64,000 nucleotides of DNA from Pedobacter sp. MC2016-05 (GCF_026239735.1 NZ_JAPIVT010000006.1:1-64000); one strand, 5' to 3'; counted from the first letter of the stretch, positions 15,283 through 25,528 are shown. A program made the numbers and translations. Notes: generated by a model from the sequence alone, not told the origin.

Positions 15283-16617
15283 ATGAAAAAACATTCTGTC
15301 CTCGCCTGGTCGATGGTTGTGGCCTTAGGTGGCTTTCTGTTCGGCTTTGATACAGCTGTAATATCGGGTGCTGAAAAATCAATTCAGCAGTTCTGGAACC
15401 TTTCGGCTTTTGCACACGGCCTTACAATTTCCATTGCCCTTATCGGAACGGTGATTGGCTCTCTTGTAGGCTCTCGTCCTTCAGACCATTTCGGTCGGAA
15501 AAACACGCTGTACTTTGTGGCATTAGCTTATCTACTGTCTTCGATTGGAACAGCATTAGCCGATAATTGGTATATATTTTTAGTATTCCGCCTACTTGGG
15601 GGTCTTGGGGTGGGCATCTCATCCGTAACTGCTCCAATTTATATTTCCGAAGTATCACCTGCGCACAGAAGAGGTTCGTTAGTTGGTCTTTTCCAGTTCA
15701 ATGTAGTTCTGGGAATCTTAATTTCTTATTTATCGAATTACCTGTTGAGTCAGGGAGGAGATACCTCCTGGAGATGGATGCTTGGTGTACAGGCGTTTCC
15801 ATCGATCGTCTTTTTAGTATTGATTTTCTTTATACCTGAAAGTCCGAGATGGCTTATTTTAAAAAAGGGTGCTACTGAAAAGGCTTTGGAAATTTTAAGG
15901 ATCATTAACCCATTGAACTGCAATGAAGAACTGGCATCCATTAAACAATCCAGCCTTGGTTCAGTTGCTGGCAGCAAACAGGAAGGGTTATTTTCAGGCA
16001 AATACAATAAACAGGTTATTTTAGCTGTTTTATTCGCTTTCTTCAACCAGGTCTCAGGCATAAATGCGATAATTTATTATGCACCAAGAATATTTGAGAT
16101 GGCTGGTCTGGGTGCGCATTCTTCCCTTCTTTCTACTGTAGGTATTGGAATGGTGAATTTTGTTTTCACGTTACTGGCTATAAATATTATCGATAAGGTA
16201 GGAAGAAAAACACTGATGCTGATCGGTTCAATCGGACTAATTATATCCCTGGGACTTGTGGCTGTAGCTTTTTTGAAAACGGATGCAACAGGATTTGAAA
16301 TTCCATTTTATGTGATGCTTTTCATTGCCTTTTTTGCTTTTTCTCAAGGTGCAGTTATCTGGGTATTTATATCAGAAATCTTTCCGAATAAAGTAAGGGC
16401 AAAGGGCCAAACACTTGGAAGTTCTACACACTGGGTGATGGCGGCTCTAATTGCGTTTTGCTTTCCATACCTGGCAGAATCTCTTGGTGGCTCTACTATT
16501 TTCTTCTTCTTTTGCGCCATGATGGTTTTACAACTGATTTTTGTATGGAGAATGATGCCGGAAACGAAGGGAAGATCACTTGAACAGATTGGAGAAAATG
16601 TTGTTTTGATGCACTAA
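15283..16617 (+). CDS. MFS sugar:proton symporter, probable fructose importer
   Basis: This is a 12-helix sugar-porter family protein. Typical motifs are GGFLFGFDTAVISGA near the start, D-x-x-G-R-K after TM2 (DHFGRKN), RRG (HRRGSLVG), PESPRWL and the second-half GRK (DKVGRKT), with PETKGRSLE at the end. The start is taken at the ATG at 15283, since the TTG at 15253 would add an unlikely extra 10 residues. The first gene of the operon lies 5 bp upstream of fructokinase, which matches the BT1758 position in Bacteroides fructan PULs. It should import released fructose across the inner membrane. The specificity is inferred from context. Confidence 0.88.
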   Translation: MKKHSVLAWSMVVALGGFLFGFDTAVISGAEKSIQQFWNLSAFAHGLTISIALIGTVIGSLVGSRPSDHFGRKNTLYFVALAYLLSSIGTALADNWYIFLVFRLLGGLGVGISSVTAPIYISEVSPAHRRGSLVGLFQFNVVLGILISYLSNYLLSQGGDTSWRWMLGVQAFPSIVFLVLIFFIPESPRWLILKKGATEKALEILRIINPLNCNEELASIKQSSLGSVAGSKQEGLFSGKYNKQVILAVLFAFFNQVSGINAIIYYAPRIFEMAGLGAHSSLLSTVGIGMVNFVFTLLAINIIDKVGRKTLMLIGSIGLIISLGLVAVAFLKTDATGFEIPFYVMLFIAFFAFSQGAVIWVFISEIFPNKVRAKGQTLGSSTHWVMAALIAFCFPYLAESLGGSTIFFFFCAMMVLQLIFVWRMMPETKGRSLEQIGENVVLMH

Positions 16618-16622
16618 ATAAT

Positions 16623-17543
16623 ATGAATAATATGATAAATAAGTCAAACTATAGCCCTACTCCGGCCACCTGTTATGGAGAAATTCTTTGGGATGTATTG
16701 CCAGACGGGCCACAGCCTGGAGGAGCACCATTAAATGTTGCCTACCACCTCAATAAGCTGGGCATGGGCACAAGCCTGATCTCCAAGATTGGCAGAGATG
16801 AAAACGGACAGAAACTATTCGATTTGATGGAAAAATGGGGAATAAATACTGGGCTTCTGCAGATTGATGAGCAATATGAAACCAGCCAGGTTATTGCAAA
16901 AATGAACAATGGAAATGAAGTGAGTTATGAGATCGTTTTTCCGGTGGCCTGGGATTTTATAGATCAAAGCGAACACTTTGCCAGGAACGCAAAGCCATCT
17001 AATTACCTTATATATGGGAGTTTAGCTTCGAGAAATGAAACCTCACGTAATACCCTTTATAATTTATTGGAAACAGATGCGATTAAAGTCTTTGACATTA
17101 ATCTTCGCCCGCCATTTATCAATCAGGTTCAGTTAAGTCATCTGTTATCCAAAACAGATATTGTAAAGTTTAATGAGGCGGAACTTGGCATGGTGCAAAT
17201 CATGTTTGGCGGATCACTTAAAGGAGAAACCGAGAAGGTAAAATTTATCCAGGACCGGTTCAAAATTCCAGAAGTTATTGTAACCAAAGGGGAGTTTGGT
17301 GCTTCGTACTATAAATATGATAAATCCTACAATGTTTGGGGAAATGAGGTAAAGGTTAACGATACCATTGGAAGTGGTGATTCCTTTTTGGCTGCCTTTA
17401 TTGCCAGTCATCAAATCGGTCTGCCACCAAAAACCATCATAAAGAATGCAATTGGGATGGGTGCTTTCATCGCAACCAAAAAGGGAGGCTGCCCGGAATA
17501 CGAGATTGACGAATACAAAAAATTTACTGAACAAATATTTTAA
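16623..17543 (+). CDS. Fructokinase, PfkB family
   Basis: A 306-residue ribokinase/PfkB-type sugar kinase. The N-terminal signature is GGAPLNVAYHLNKLG, with GEILWDVLPDG just before it. The C-terminal signature is NDTIGSGDSFLAAF (about 244-257) with the catalytic Asp in GSGD (a GAGD variant). It phosphorylates fructose entering through the preceding symporter to fructose-6-phosphate. The gene is immediately downstream (5 bp), consistent with one mRNA. A second in-frame ATG at 16632 could be the true start. Expected cytoplasmic location, no signal peptide. Confidence 0.85.
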   Translation: MNNMINKSNYSPTPATCYGEILWDVLPDGPQPGGAPLNVAYHLNKLGMGTSLISKIGRDENGQKLFDLMEKWGINTGLLQIDEQYETSQVIAKMNNGNEVSYEIVFPVAWDFIDQSEHFARNAKPSNYLIYGSLASRNETSRNTLYNLLETDAIKVFDINLRPPFINQVQLSHLLSKTDIVKFNEAELGMVQIMFGGSLKGETEKVKFIQDRFKIPEVIVTKGEFGASYYKYDKSYNVWGNEVKVNDTIGSGDSFLAAFIASHQIGLPPKTIIKNAIGMGAFIATKKGGCPEYEIDEYKKFTEQIF

Positions 17544-17574
17544 CCCACCATAATACTAACCAAATTTTAATTTT

Positions 17575-20500
17575 ATGAGACAAATTTTCCTTACCTGGCT
17601 TTTGGCCTGTATGGCAACAGGCCTGGCTTTTGGCCAGACCAGGCTAATCAGCGGCGTTGTCACCGACAATGAATCCGTTCCCCTGGAGGCTGTAACGATT
17701 GTAATCGTAGGTACTCAGAAAACAGTGACGACGGATGCCAATGGCAGTTTTAGAATCGAAGCTTCTACCGGGCAGTCGCTCAGGTTTATTTATATCGGAG
17801 CAGAACCGTTAACCATTCCAATTACCGCAGAATCTACCAATCTTAAAGTTAAGCTTGACATCGCGATCAATAAACTAAACGAGGTTGTAGTTACGGGTTA
17901 TCAAAAGGAACGCAAGAAAGACATTACTGGGGCAGTAAATGTTGTCGATGTATCTAAGATCAGGGACATCCCGTCTGGTAATGCGGTAAAATCCTTACAG
18001 GGAAGGGTTCCTGGAGTACTCATTACCACAGATGGTTCTCCAACCGGCCAGGCCACTGTCAGAATTCGCGGCATTGGTACCCTTGGTAATAACGATCCAC
18101 TATACGTCATCGACGGTGTACCTACTAAGAACGGACTTGAACAGCTTAACCAAAATGATATCGAATCCATTCAGGTACTAAAAGATGCATCTTCTGCAAC
18201 CATTTATGGGTCTCGGGCTGCCAATGGTGTAATCATCATCACTACAAAAAAGGCTAAGAAAGGTTATTCAAAAATCGACTTCAATGCATCGACATCCATT
18301 CAAAATTATGCAACGAAGCTTAAAACACTTAATGCTGAGGAACGGGGTCGTGCCTATTGGCAAGCAGCCGTAAACGACAAGGCGAACCCAAATAATAACC
18401 AGATTTATCAGTATGACTGGAACAATAATTTCAACAACCCGGTACTCAACAGTGTAATCTTTCCTGAATATATTGATGCGGCAAAGACTATGAAAGCTGC
18501 AGATACGTATTGGTTTGATGAGATTGCGCAAAATTCAATCATTCAATCCTATGACGCAGCGCTATCAAATGGCGTGGAAAAGGGCAACAGTCTCTTTTCG
18601 TTAGGCTATTATGACAACAAAGGTATCGTAAAGGGATCGCAAAGCCAAAAATATACGGCAAGATTCAATTCCGATTATAATTACCTCGATAATAAACTAA
18701 AAATTGGTGAGAATTTTTCGGCAAGCTATATCAGAAATGCCCAGATTCCGGCAAGCGATATTCTTTTCGCATCGCTCGTACAGCAACCTGTTGTTCCTGT
18801 ATATACAGTGAACGGAGGTTGGGGAGGTCCTGCGGCAGGAATGACAGACAGACAAAACCCAGTTAGACTTATAGAAGACAATAAGCAGAATACCTACAAT
18901 TTCTACAGGTTTTTTGGGAATGCATACGCAGACTACCAGATCATTCCAGGTCTGAACTTTAGGACAAATTTTGGTGTAGACTATAACGGGAGTTATCAGC
19001 GCCTGTTAAAGAAGTCATATGTTTCTGGCTTCTTGGCTGATCCTGCAAACCAGGTAAGCAACTCACAAACTTATCAGGGCAATATCATCTGGCAAAATAC
19101 CCTGAACTATAAAATCACAAGGGATAAACATAACCTGGAGGTACTCGCTGGCCAGGAATACATCAAAAACATCAGCCAGGAGTTTTCAGCAAGCAGACAG
19201 GGGCTCGCGCTCGAAAATATCGATTATGCCTATCTTAATGCAGGAACTACAAATACCCTCAATGGAGGAAGTGGCGCCGGGAACAGACTGTTATCTTATT
19301 TTGGAAAGGTCAACTACAGTTACAACGATCGTTATATCGCCTCTGTAACCTTGAGGAGAGATGGATCGTCGCGTTTTGGTAAAGAAAACCGTTACGGTAC
19401 CTTCCCTGCTTTCTCGCTGGGCTGGAGGATGAGTGAAGAAAAGTTTATAAAGGATTTAGGTTTATTTTCTGATCTAAAACTGAGATATGGCTGGGGCCGA
19501 TCTGGAAATCAGGAAATCCCCAATAATGCCACACGCTCCCTGTATTCCGCTATTTACGGTACGGATCCAACATGGGACTTTGACAAAGGTACTGCATACG
19601 ATATCACCGGCGCGGGTACAGGCCAGCTGCCGTCTGGTTTTGCCCTTATCCAGCAAGGGAACGATAACCTGAAATGGGAATCGCTTAGAGAGTCGAATTT
19701 TGGTCTGGACTTTGGTTTGTGGAACAATAAGCTTACCGGATCTGTTGATTATTTTATTAAGAAAACATCAGATATTTTAATCAGTCCGGCTTACCTGGCT
19801 GTACTTGGAGACGGTGGAAATAGCTACAGTAATGGTGCTTCGCTACAGAACAAGGGGCTTGATGCGATTCTTACTTATGAGGACAAAATTGGCCAGGATT
19901 TTAACTTCAGCCTGACCGGTAACTTTTCGCTTTACAGGAACAAGGTGACCTATTTACCCAAAGATGTATTGGCATCCTATCCTGGTAATGGCACCGATAA
20001 AAACGTATTAGGAAGACCCATAAACTCCTACTTTGGATATGTTGCCGATGGCCTATTTACCTCTCAGGCAGAAGTAGATGCCTATGCAAACCAACCTGGG
20101 AAGGGATTAGGGAGGATTAAATACAAGGATCTTAACAATGATGGGGTGATCAACGATCTGGACCGCGATTTTATAGGTGACAACAGCCCTAAATTCACTT
20201 ATGGATTGAATGTTTCGCTAAGCTATAAAAACTTCGATATGAGTTTTTTCCTTCAGGCCATCAACGTGGACGTAACGAATGATTTCAAGACTTATACTGA
20301 TTTTTCTTCGCTGTGGACAGGTACGAACTGGGGCAGCAGGACACTTGATGCCTGGAGTCCTTCAAATCCTAATTCAACTATTCCGGCGCTCACACTGGTT
20401 GACCGCAATAACGAGGGCAGGTACTCAACCTATTTTATAGAGAACGGATCTTACCTCAAGCTACGCAACCTGCAGATTGGTTATAACCTGAAAAAGGCAC

Positions 20501-20655
20501 TGAACATGAAAATACAAAACTTCAGAATATTCGCACAAGGAAGTAACCTGTTTACCATCAAGAGCAAAGCCTTTACCGGTACCGATCCGGAAATCCCTAA
20601 TTATGGTTTTCCTGTTCCTGTTGTCGGAACTATTGGTGTTAATATCACATTGTAA
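17575..20655 (+). CDS. SusC/RagA TonB-dependent outer-membrane transporter (fructan)
   Basis: 1026 residues with a signal peptide (ending LAFGQ), an N-terminal carboxypeptidase-regulatory-like domain (LISGVVTDNESVPLEAVTI), plug domain with PLYVIDGVPTKNG and ATIYGSRAANGVIIITTKK, then a 22-strand barrel ending in an aromatic C-terminus (VGTIGVNITL). It imports oligo-fructan across the outer membrane with the SusD lid encoded 17 bp downstream. Placement after importer and kinase and before GH32 indicates fructan as substrate. There is no TonB-box or sigma-interaction (N-terminal STN) domain, so it is HTCS- rather than anti-sigma-controlled. Confidence 0.92.
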   Translation: MRQIFLTWLLACMATGLAFGQTRLISGVVTDNESVPLEAVTIVIVGTQKTVTTDANGSFRIEASTGQSLRFIYIGAEPLTIPITAESTNLKVKLDIAINKLNEVVVTGYQKERKKDITGAVNVVDVSKIRDIPSGNAVKSLQGRVPGVLITTDGSPTGQATVRIRGIGTLGNNDPLYVIDGVPTKNGLEQLNQNDIESIQVLKDASSATIYGSRAANGVIIITTKKAKKGYSKIDFNASTSIQNYATKLKTLNAEERGRAYWQAAVNDKANPNNNQIYQYDWNNNFNNPVLNSVIFPEYIDAAKTMKAADTYWFDEIAQNSIIQSYDAALSNGVEKGNSLFSLGYYDNKGIVKGSQSQKYTARFNSDYNYLDNKLKIGENFSASYIRNAQIPASDILFASLVQQPVVPVYTVNGGWGGPAAGMTDRQNPVRLIEDNKQNTYNFYRFFGNAYADYQIIPGLNFRTNFGVDYNGSYQRLLKKSYVSGFLADPANQVSNSQTYQGNIIWQNTLNYKITRDKHNLEVLAGQEYIKNISQEFSASRQGLALENIDYAYLNAGTTNTLNGGSGAGNRLLSYFGKVNYSYNDRYIASVTLRRDGSSRFGKENRYGTFPAFSLGWRMSEEKFIKDLGLFSDLKLRYGWGRSGNQEIPNNATRSLYSAIYGTDPTWDFDKGTAYDITGAGTGQLPSGFALIQQGNDNLKWESLRESNFGLDFGLWNNKLTGSVDYFIKKTSDILISPAYLAVLGDGGNSYSNGASLQNKGLDAILTYEDKIGQDFNFSLTGNFSLYRNKVTYLPKDVLASYPGNGTDKNVLGRPINSYFGYVADGLFTSQAEVDAYANQPGKGLGRIKYKDLNNDGVINDLDRDFIGDNSPKFTYGLNVSLSYKNFDMSFFLQAINVDVTNDFKTYTDFSSLWTGTNWGSRTLDAWSPSNPNSTIPALTLVDRNNEGRYSTYFIENGSYLKLRNLQIGYNLKKALNMKIQNFRIFAQGSNLFTIKSKAFTGTDPEIPNYGFPVPVVGTIGVNITL

Positions 20656-20672
20656 AATCAGCTATAGAAAAA

Positions 20673-22391
20673 ATGAAAAAATTAATATATACACTTGCAT
20701 TCTTTGCTACGCTTTTCCTGTCATGCGAAAAAGCCCTTGACGAACCAGCACAGGGCGTGGTTTCAGGAGATGATTTGAACACTCCGGAGAATATTGATAA
20801 AATGGTAATTGCGGCTTACTCAGCCCTTGGAAATGATCATTACACCTCGCCCTACTCCAGTATGTGGCCTTATGGAAGTGTCCGTGGAGGAGATACCTAT
20901 AAAGGAGGTGATGGTCCCGGTGATCTTTCGGAATTCCATCTTTTTGAGACATTTTCGTTGAACAGACCTGATAATGGGCTTATCGACCAGGTGTGGTTCA
21001 GGTTGTATGTTGGTGTCGGACGTGCTAATGATGCGCTGAGAAGAGTCGATGCCATGTCTGCTACTGATTATCCCAACAAGGTTCAGCGCCAGGGCGAACT
21101 CCGGTTTTTAAGGGGACACTTTTACTTCCTGCTCAAAATCCTTTTCAAATATGTACCCTTCATCGATCAGAATACACCGAAGGCAGATTACCCTACAATT
21201 TCCAACAGGGCGTTGAGCAATGATGTACTCTGGACAAAGATTGCAGATGATTTCAGGGCGGCTGTAGCGGCACTGCCGGTAGATCAGGCTGACAAAGGCA
21301 GGGTGAATAAAAATGCTGCGAAAGCTTATCTGGCCAAAGTACTGTTGTACCAGGCTTACACCCAAAGCGAAAATAATGCGGTAACCGGTATTGATGCTTC
21401 TAAATTAAATGAAGTAAACGCTTTATGTGATGAGATCATCGCATCGGGTAAATTCAGCCTAAGTACCGATTTTGCCAATAACTTTTTAGCTGCTTTTGAT
21501 AACAGTCCGGAATCTGTTTTCGCCATCCAGTATTCAAAAGATGATGGTACGACAAAGGGTAGACTGGATTACGGGCATGCGCTAAACTATCCGATGAACC
21601 AGGAATACGGCTGCTGCGGTTTCAATGTACCCAGCCACGATCTGATTAATGCCTTTAAAACAGGAAACAACGGCTTGCCGCTTTTCTCTACTTACAACAA
21701 TAATGATGCTGCGGCTTCCTTAGATTTTCAAAGCAGTTCATTTGATCCACGCCTTGACCATACCGTAGCCAGGCCAGGTGCGCCCTTTAAATACAAATCA
21801 ACCTTTCTTTTCCAGCGTTCATGGTCAAGGGCGCCTGCCATATATGATGCATTTGCCAGTATGAAAGAGGCTGTGCTTCCTGACGACCCTTCTTTTCAGA
21901 AAGTTCCGCCATTCATCGGAAGTTCCAAAAATTGGGAAATTATCCGTTATTCTGATGTTCTGCTCTGGAAGGCGGAAGCGCTTATAGAGCTTGGACGGCC
22001 ATTAGAGGCGGTTCCATTGATCAACCAGGTTAGAAACCGCGCAAACCTGAGCCGAAACCTTTTGAAAACTGCTGCAGGTAGTCCAACCTCAAACTATAAT
22101 GTGCAAACGTATCAGCCTGGGGTAAACTGCGACTGGACAGCCGATTTTGCAAAGCAGGCATTAAGGTTTGAAAGGAGGCTGGAGTTTGCCACAGAAGGTT
22201 ATCACTTTTTTGATCTAGTGCGGTGGGGTATTGCCTCCCAAACTATGAATGCGTATTTTACGCTTGAAAAATCAAGAGTAAGCCACCTTTCAGATGCTAG
22301 GTTCACTTTAGGAAGAGATGAATATTTCCCAATTCCTTTGAACCAGATCAACTTTAGCGGCGGCGTATACAAGCAGAATAATGGATGGTAG
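20673..22391 (+). CDS. SusD/RagB surface glycan-binding lipoprotein (fructan)
   Basis: 572 residues. The N-terminus (MKKLIYTLAFFATLFLSCEK) is a lipoprotein signal with Cys at 18. The TPR-like SusD fold is evident from LRFLRGHFYFLLKILF, and the C-terminal SusD block RYSDVLLWKAEALIELGRP, INQVRNRANL and LRFERRLEFATEGYHFFDLVRWG. It forms the lid over the preceding SusC. The spacing of 17 bp shows co-transcription. Confidence 0.92.
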   Translation: MKKLIYTLAFFATLFLSCEKALDEPAQGVVSGDDLNTPENIDKMVIAAYSALGNDHYTSPYSSMWPYGSVRGGDTYKGGDGPGDLSEFHLFETFSLNRPDNGLIDQVWFRLYVGVGRANDALRRVDAMSATDYPNKVQRQGELRFLRGHFYFLLKILFKYVPFIDQNTPKADYPTISNRALSNDVLWTKIADDFRAAVAALPVDQADKGRVNKNAAKAYLAKVLLYQAYTQSENNAVTGIDASKLNEVNALCDEIIASGKFSLSTDFANNFLAAFDNSPESVFAIQYSKDDGTTKGRLDYGHALNYPMNQEYGCCGFNVPSHDLINAFKTGNNGLPLFSTYNNNDAAASLDFQSSSFDPRLDHTVARPGAPFKYKSTFLFQRSWSRAPAIYDAFASMKEAVLPDDPSFQKVPPFIGSSKNWEIIRYSDVLLWKAEALIELGRPLEAVPLINQVRNRANLSRNLLKTAAGSPTSNYNVQTYQPGVNCDWTADFAKQALRFERRLEFATEGYHFFDLVRWGIASQTMNAYFTLEKSRVSHLSDARFTLGRDEYFPIPLNQINFSGGVYKQNNGW

Positions 22392-22398
22392 CATTTAA

Positions 22399-22427
22399 AA
22401 TGCCCGGCAATTTTTTTACCGGGCATT
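22399..22427. terminator. Hairpin between susD and GH32
   Basis: AATGCCCGG (22399-22407) and CCGGGCATT (22419-22427) form a perfect 9-bp stem around an AT-rich loop containing seven Ts. No T tract follows the second arm, so partial termination or mRNA processing is more likely than a complete stop. GH32 starts 25 bp further on. Confidence 0.55.
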
Positions 22428-22451
22428 GCTAAAAAATTAAAATAATAAATT

Positions 22452-23954
22452 ATGAAGTATAAATTTATAAAACCCGCGATCTTTATACTGTGCAGTCTTT
22501 TCGCTGTTAGCGCCAATGCACAGAATACCGAAATCGAAAAATACAGGCCAGCTTTTCATTTCTCTCCTAAGGCGCATTGGATGAACGATCCGAATGGAAT
22601 GGTCTATTTGAATGGAAAATACCATCTATTTTTTCAGTACAACCCTGACTCCACGGTTTGGGGGCCTATGCACTGGGCCCATGCAATAAGCAAGGATATG
22701 ATCCATTGGGAAGAGCAGCCCATCGCATTGTATCCGGATAGCCTGGGGACTATATTTTCAGGTAGTGCGGTAATAGATAAGGATAATACGGCGGGATTTG
22801 GTAAAAATGCGATGGCCGCAATCTTTACTCATCACAACAAAAAAATTGAAGATCAGAAGACAGGACTTCATCAATATCAAAGTCTCGCTTACAGTCTTGA
22901 TGAGGGTAAAAACTGGAAGAAGTATAAAGGCAATCCTGTACTCCCAAATCCGGGCATCTGGGATTTCAGAGATCCGAAGGTAATGTGGCATACCGCTACC
23001 GGAAAATGGATCATGACCTTAGCTACGAAAGACCGGATCACATTTTATTCCTCTCCTGATTTAAAGAAATGGACCAAGGAAAGCGAGTTTGGCGAAAAGC
23101 TGGGTGCTCATGGTGGCGTTTGGGAATGTCCTGACTTATTCCCACTCGAACTTGAAGGTAAAACACATTGGGTGCTGCTGGTAAGCATCAATCCGGGCGG
23201 GCCTAACGGTGGTTCAGCCACGCAGTATTTTACCGGAGATTTTGACGGAAAAACGTTTAAGCCAGATTCTGAAAAGCAAAAATGGATGGATTATGGTACA
23301 GACAATTACGCGGGTGTTACTTTTTCTAATACGGGCACAAGAAAAGTGCTGATCGGTTGGATGAACAATTGGAACTATGCCAATGTAGTACCTACCGGAA
23401 CCTGGCGTGGTGCTACTACCCTCCCCCGCGATTTATCACTTAAAAAAGTTGGTGAAGAGACTTACCTTGCTTCTACTCCTGTTGATGCATTGTCGAAACT
23501 GGAAAAAGTGGTATTTGAACGTAATGGATTGAATGGAATCAATTCGTTAGATCTTTCAGCAGGTTTAGTAGAAGGAAAAGGTACTAAGATTGAGATGTGG
23601 GTTAATGGTACGGATGACTGCAGCATTGAGCTTGGAGATGGAAAAAACCAGAAGCTAATTATCGGTTTTGAACAGAACAAAGACTATTTTATCGACCGTA
23701 GTAATGCAGGTGATGGTGAATTTGAGAAAAATTTCGCTAAAAAGCATTTTTCACCGCGGATTTCAAATGCAGATTACAAAAAAATAGTCATTTTTATTGA
23801 CGCAGCATCTGTAGAACTATTTGCAGACGATGGACTTACAGCGATGACTGAGGTATTTTTTCCAGTTCAGAAAAACACCACATTGAAGCTGAAAAGTTCA
23901 AAGATGATGAATTTGAAAAGCATTAAAGTGTCTACAGTTTCCCCGGCGAACTGA
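22452..23954 (+). CDS. GH32 fructan hydrolase (levanase/inulinase-type)
   Basis: 500 residues with a signal peptide (AVSANAQ at about 18-24). The GH32 catalytic triad is visible: nucleophile D46 in HWMNDPNG (43-49), transition-state stabiliser Asp in FRDPK (about 172-176) and acid/base Glu in WECPD (about 224-228). The C-terminal beta-sandwich follows from about residue 345. Only one GH32 is in this locus, so exo- or endo-action and the levan or inulin preference cannot be told. Fructose released feeds the importer and fructokinase upstream. Confidence 0.92.
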   Translation: MKYKFIKPAIFILCSLFAVSANAQNTEIEKYRPAFHFSPKAHWMNDPNGMVYLNGKYHLFFQYNPDSTVWGPMHWAHAISKDMIHWEEQPIALYPDSLGTIFSGSAVIDKDNTAGFGKNAMAAIFTHHNKKIEDQKTGLHQYQSLAYSLDEGKNWKKYKGNPVLPNPGIWDFRDPKVMWHTATGKWIMTLATKDRITFYSSPDLKKWTKESEFGEKLGAHGGVWECPDLFPLELEGKTHWVLLVSINPGGPNGGSATQYFTGDFDGKTFKPDSEKQKWMDYGTDNYAGVTFSNTGTRKVLIGWMNNWNYANVVPTGTWRGATTLPRDLSLKKVGEETYLASTPVDALSKLEKVVFERNGLNGINSLDLSAGLVEGKGTKIEMWVNGTDDCSIELGDGKNQKLIIGFEQNKDYFIDRSNAGDGEFEKNFAKKHFSPRISNADYKKIVIFIDAASVELFADDGLTAMTEVFFPVQKNTTLKLKSSKMMNLKSIKVSTVSPAN

Positions 23955-24265
23955 GTTAAATAAACGATAAAAATCTAAGAATCTATCACTAGATTAATGA
24001 TACTTATTTTAGTCAGGAAACAAATTTATACGTCTGTTTCTGATTAAAAATTCATTCAGCCATTTTTGCATGATTGCCCTGGATCGCAAATCGCGATGAC
24101 CAAAAATATTTAAGTTGGCTAATACATCTAAAAAGAGAAAGTTTTAAAGTGGTATCAAAAGATACTCTAATGATTTCTGAACCTACAATTTATCTAATGT
24201 TTACACGAACATCTCACGGACAAATCCTGATGTTTACGTTAATATGCCAGAAAATATCTCGCCTC
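23955..24265. other. Intergenic region after the fructan PUL
   Basis: I see no gene, repeat or clear terminator in these 310 bp. The 108-residue ORF 24074-24400 has no recognisable feature and overlaps the convergent lipoprotein gene. It is not called. Confidence 0.5.
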
Positions 24266-24775
24266 TTATTTGCAGTAGTAAGCCTCAAAGTGCCCTTTAA
24301 AATCAATATTCTGTTCCGGCCATTTCACATCAACTTGGCCGCTCACCTTATCTCCTGTGATGGAACTGATGGTGATAATGGTTTGTTCAGAAGAGAATAA
24401 TGAACCATTCTGACCACTTGGGTCGCCCGGATCATTAACCAGGATATAAGTATCATTGCCCGAAAAAGTGCCTGTCTTTTTGGGCACTGTCAGGCGTATT
24501 GAAAAATCACCCAATGGTGAACTACAGGTTCTAGATCCATCTCCTGCCAGGAATATACTGAACAGATCTTCGGGGCGGTAGTTGTTCATACTAAATTTTG
24601 TATAACGCTCCAGTGTCACTTTTGCCGTAAAAGGCGATCCGTACAGCTTTCCTGTAACTACTCTTGGCATATCTACTTCGGGTTGGGGTTCATCTTCCTT
24701 TTTCTTACAGCAGGTGAATATACTGATCAGTAAGATTAGACAAAAGAATCGTTTCAGGAGCTGGTATAAAGTCAT
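24266..24775 (-). CDS. Small lipoprotein, unknown function
   Basis: 169 residues with a lipoprotein signal (LISIFTCCKKKEDE, lipid Cys at about 22). The mature part is beta-rich (VTGKLYGSPFTAKVTLERY, then ITISSITGDKVSGQVDVKWP), a layout like many secreted Bacteroidota lipoproteins of DUF type. I cannot assign a family. It is alone, with 70 bp to the upstream gene on the same strand. Confidence 0.7.
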   Translation of the reverse strand: MTLYQLLKRFFCLILLISIFTCCKKKEDEPQPEVDMPRVVTGKLYGSPFTAKVTLERYTKFSMNNYRPEDLFSIFLAGDGSRTCSSPLGDFSIRLTVPKKTGTFSGNDTYILVNDPGDPSGQNGSLFSSEQTIITISSITGDKVSGQVDVKWPEQNIDFKGHFEAYYCK

Positions 24776-24845
24776 TGTTATTGGTGTTAGGTAAAGGTAT
24801 AGGAAATTGAGAGGTTGATTAATGCTTTAGTAAAAGACCGGAGGC

Positions 24846-25262
24846 CTATGATTTCATTCTGACCGAGCCCAGGCAAACTTCACCTTCTTCAATTCCGGTA
24901 ACCCATACCTTTAAAAATTTAATCCGGTCTCTGGTCAGCGTTTCCAGGTATATCGATTCGCACATGGGTGCCACCGAACCATAGGTTCCGGTGTTGGGGT
25001 ATTTTGCGGCCAGTTCTGCGTCACGAAGCTGGATCCAGAGCCGCTGTGCATTCCTGAATTTTTTAATAAAAGCAGTTTCCCTCACATAGCTTTTCAGGAT
25101 CTTTTGGTACACGACATTTAGTTCCGCATCTGCCTTTTTATAGTCCGAATAGGCCTTCATATTCATGGCGGTTTGTGACTGTGCAAAAGTCGGAGCGTTA
25201 AAGAAAACAGTCATGACGGCAAAAGCCAACAGGAAATTTGTGGATTGGTACAGTTTTTTCAC
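24846..25262 (-). CDS. Secreted LprI/DUF1311-like protein
   Basis: 138 residues with a signal peptide cleaved near APTFAQ (about 28). The mature sequence has the LprI/DUF1311 pattern: MKAYSDYKKADAELNVVYQKIL, then NAQRLWIQLRDAE, then PMCESIYLETLTRDRIKFL. Proteins of this family include the lysozyme inhibitor LprI. A role in envelope defence is suggested by the family and cannot be shown here. Confidence 0.75.
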   Translation of the reverse strand: MKKLYQSTNFLLAFAVMTVFFNAPTFAQSQTAMNMKAYSDYKKADAELNVVYQKILKSYVRETAFIKKFRNAQRLWIQLRDAELAAKYPNTGTYGSVAPMCESIYLETLTRDRIKFLKVWVTGIEEGEVCLGSVRMKS

Positions 25263-25362
25263 GGGTTTGATTATGAATATTCCTAATCTAAACCATAGAA
25301 AGATCCTTTTGTTTGCGCAAATTGTTTATCATGTTTGGCCATATCAATACAATTCATCCCTT

Positions 25363-25422
25363 CTCGCCAATTTATAAGTGCGCAGCCAATCAAAAACTTA
25401 GGACAGATCTATTGCAGGTGAG
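25363..25422. repeat. 60-bp dispersed repeat, copy B
   Basis: Second copy of the block at 11997-12056 (CTCGCCAATTTATAA, GCAGCCAATCAAAAACTTA, ATCTATTGC, GGTGAG). It sits in the 270-bp intergenic stretch between the LprI-like gene and the tRNA, which has no other content than the terminator at 25500-25523. Confidence 0.65.
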
Positions 25423-25499
25423 GCGGGGTCGATTTTATCCTGGTTTATCCAATAGGGGCGTGTAGATTAGATAAAAATACCAATCAGTAATAGAAAACA

Positions 25500-25523
25500 A
25501 AAAAAGCCCCTGAAGGGGCTTTA
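25500..25523 (-). terminator. Terminator of the tRNA-Ala gene
   Basis: On the minus strand AAAGCCCC-TTCA-GGGGCTTTTTTT is a tight hairpin with a T tract, lying 6 bp after the tRNA 3' end. Confidence 0.85.
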
Positions 25524-25528
25524 ATTAA

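Noticed and set aside
18109-18116. ATCGACGG match of guide 1 inside the SusC gene
   Set aside because: Only eight bases agree and it lies in the conserved VIDG codons, not upstream of a gene.
24074-24400. 108-residue ORF near the fructan locus end
   Set aside because: It overlaps a convincing lipoprotein gene on the other strand and has no features of its own.
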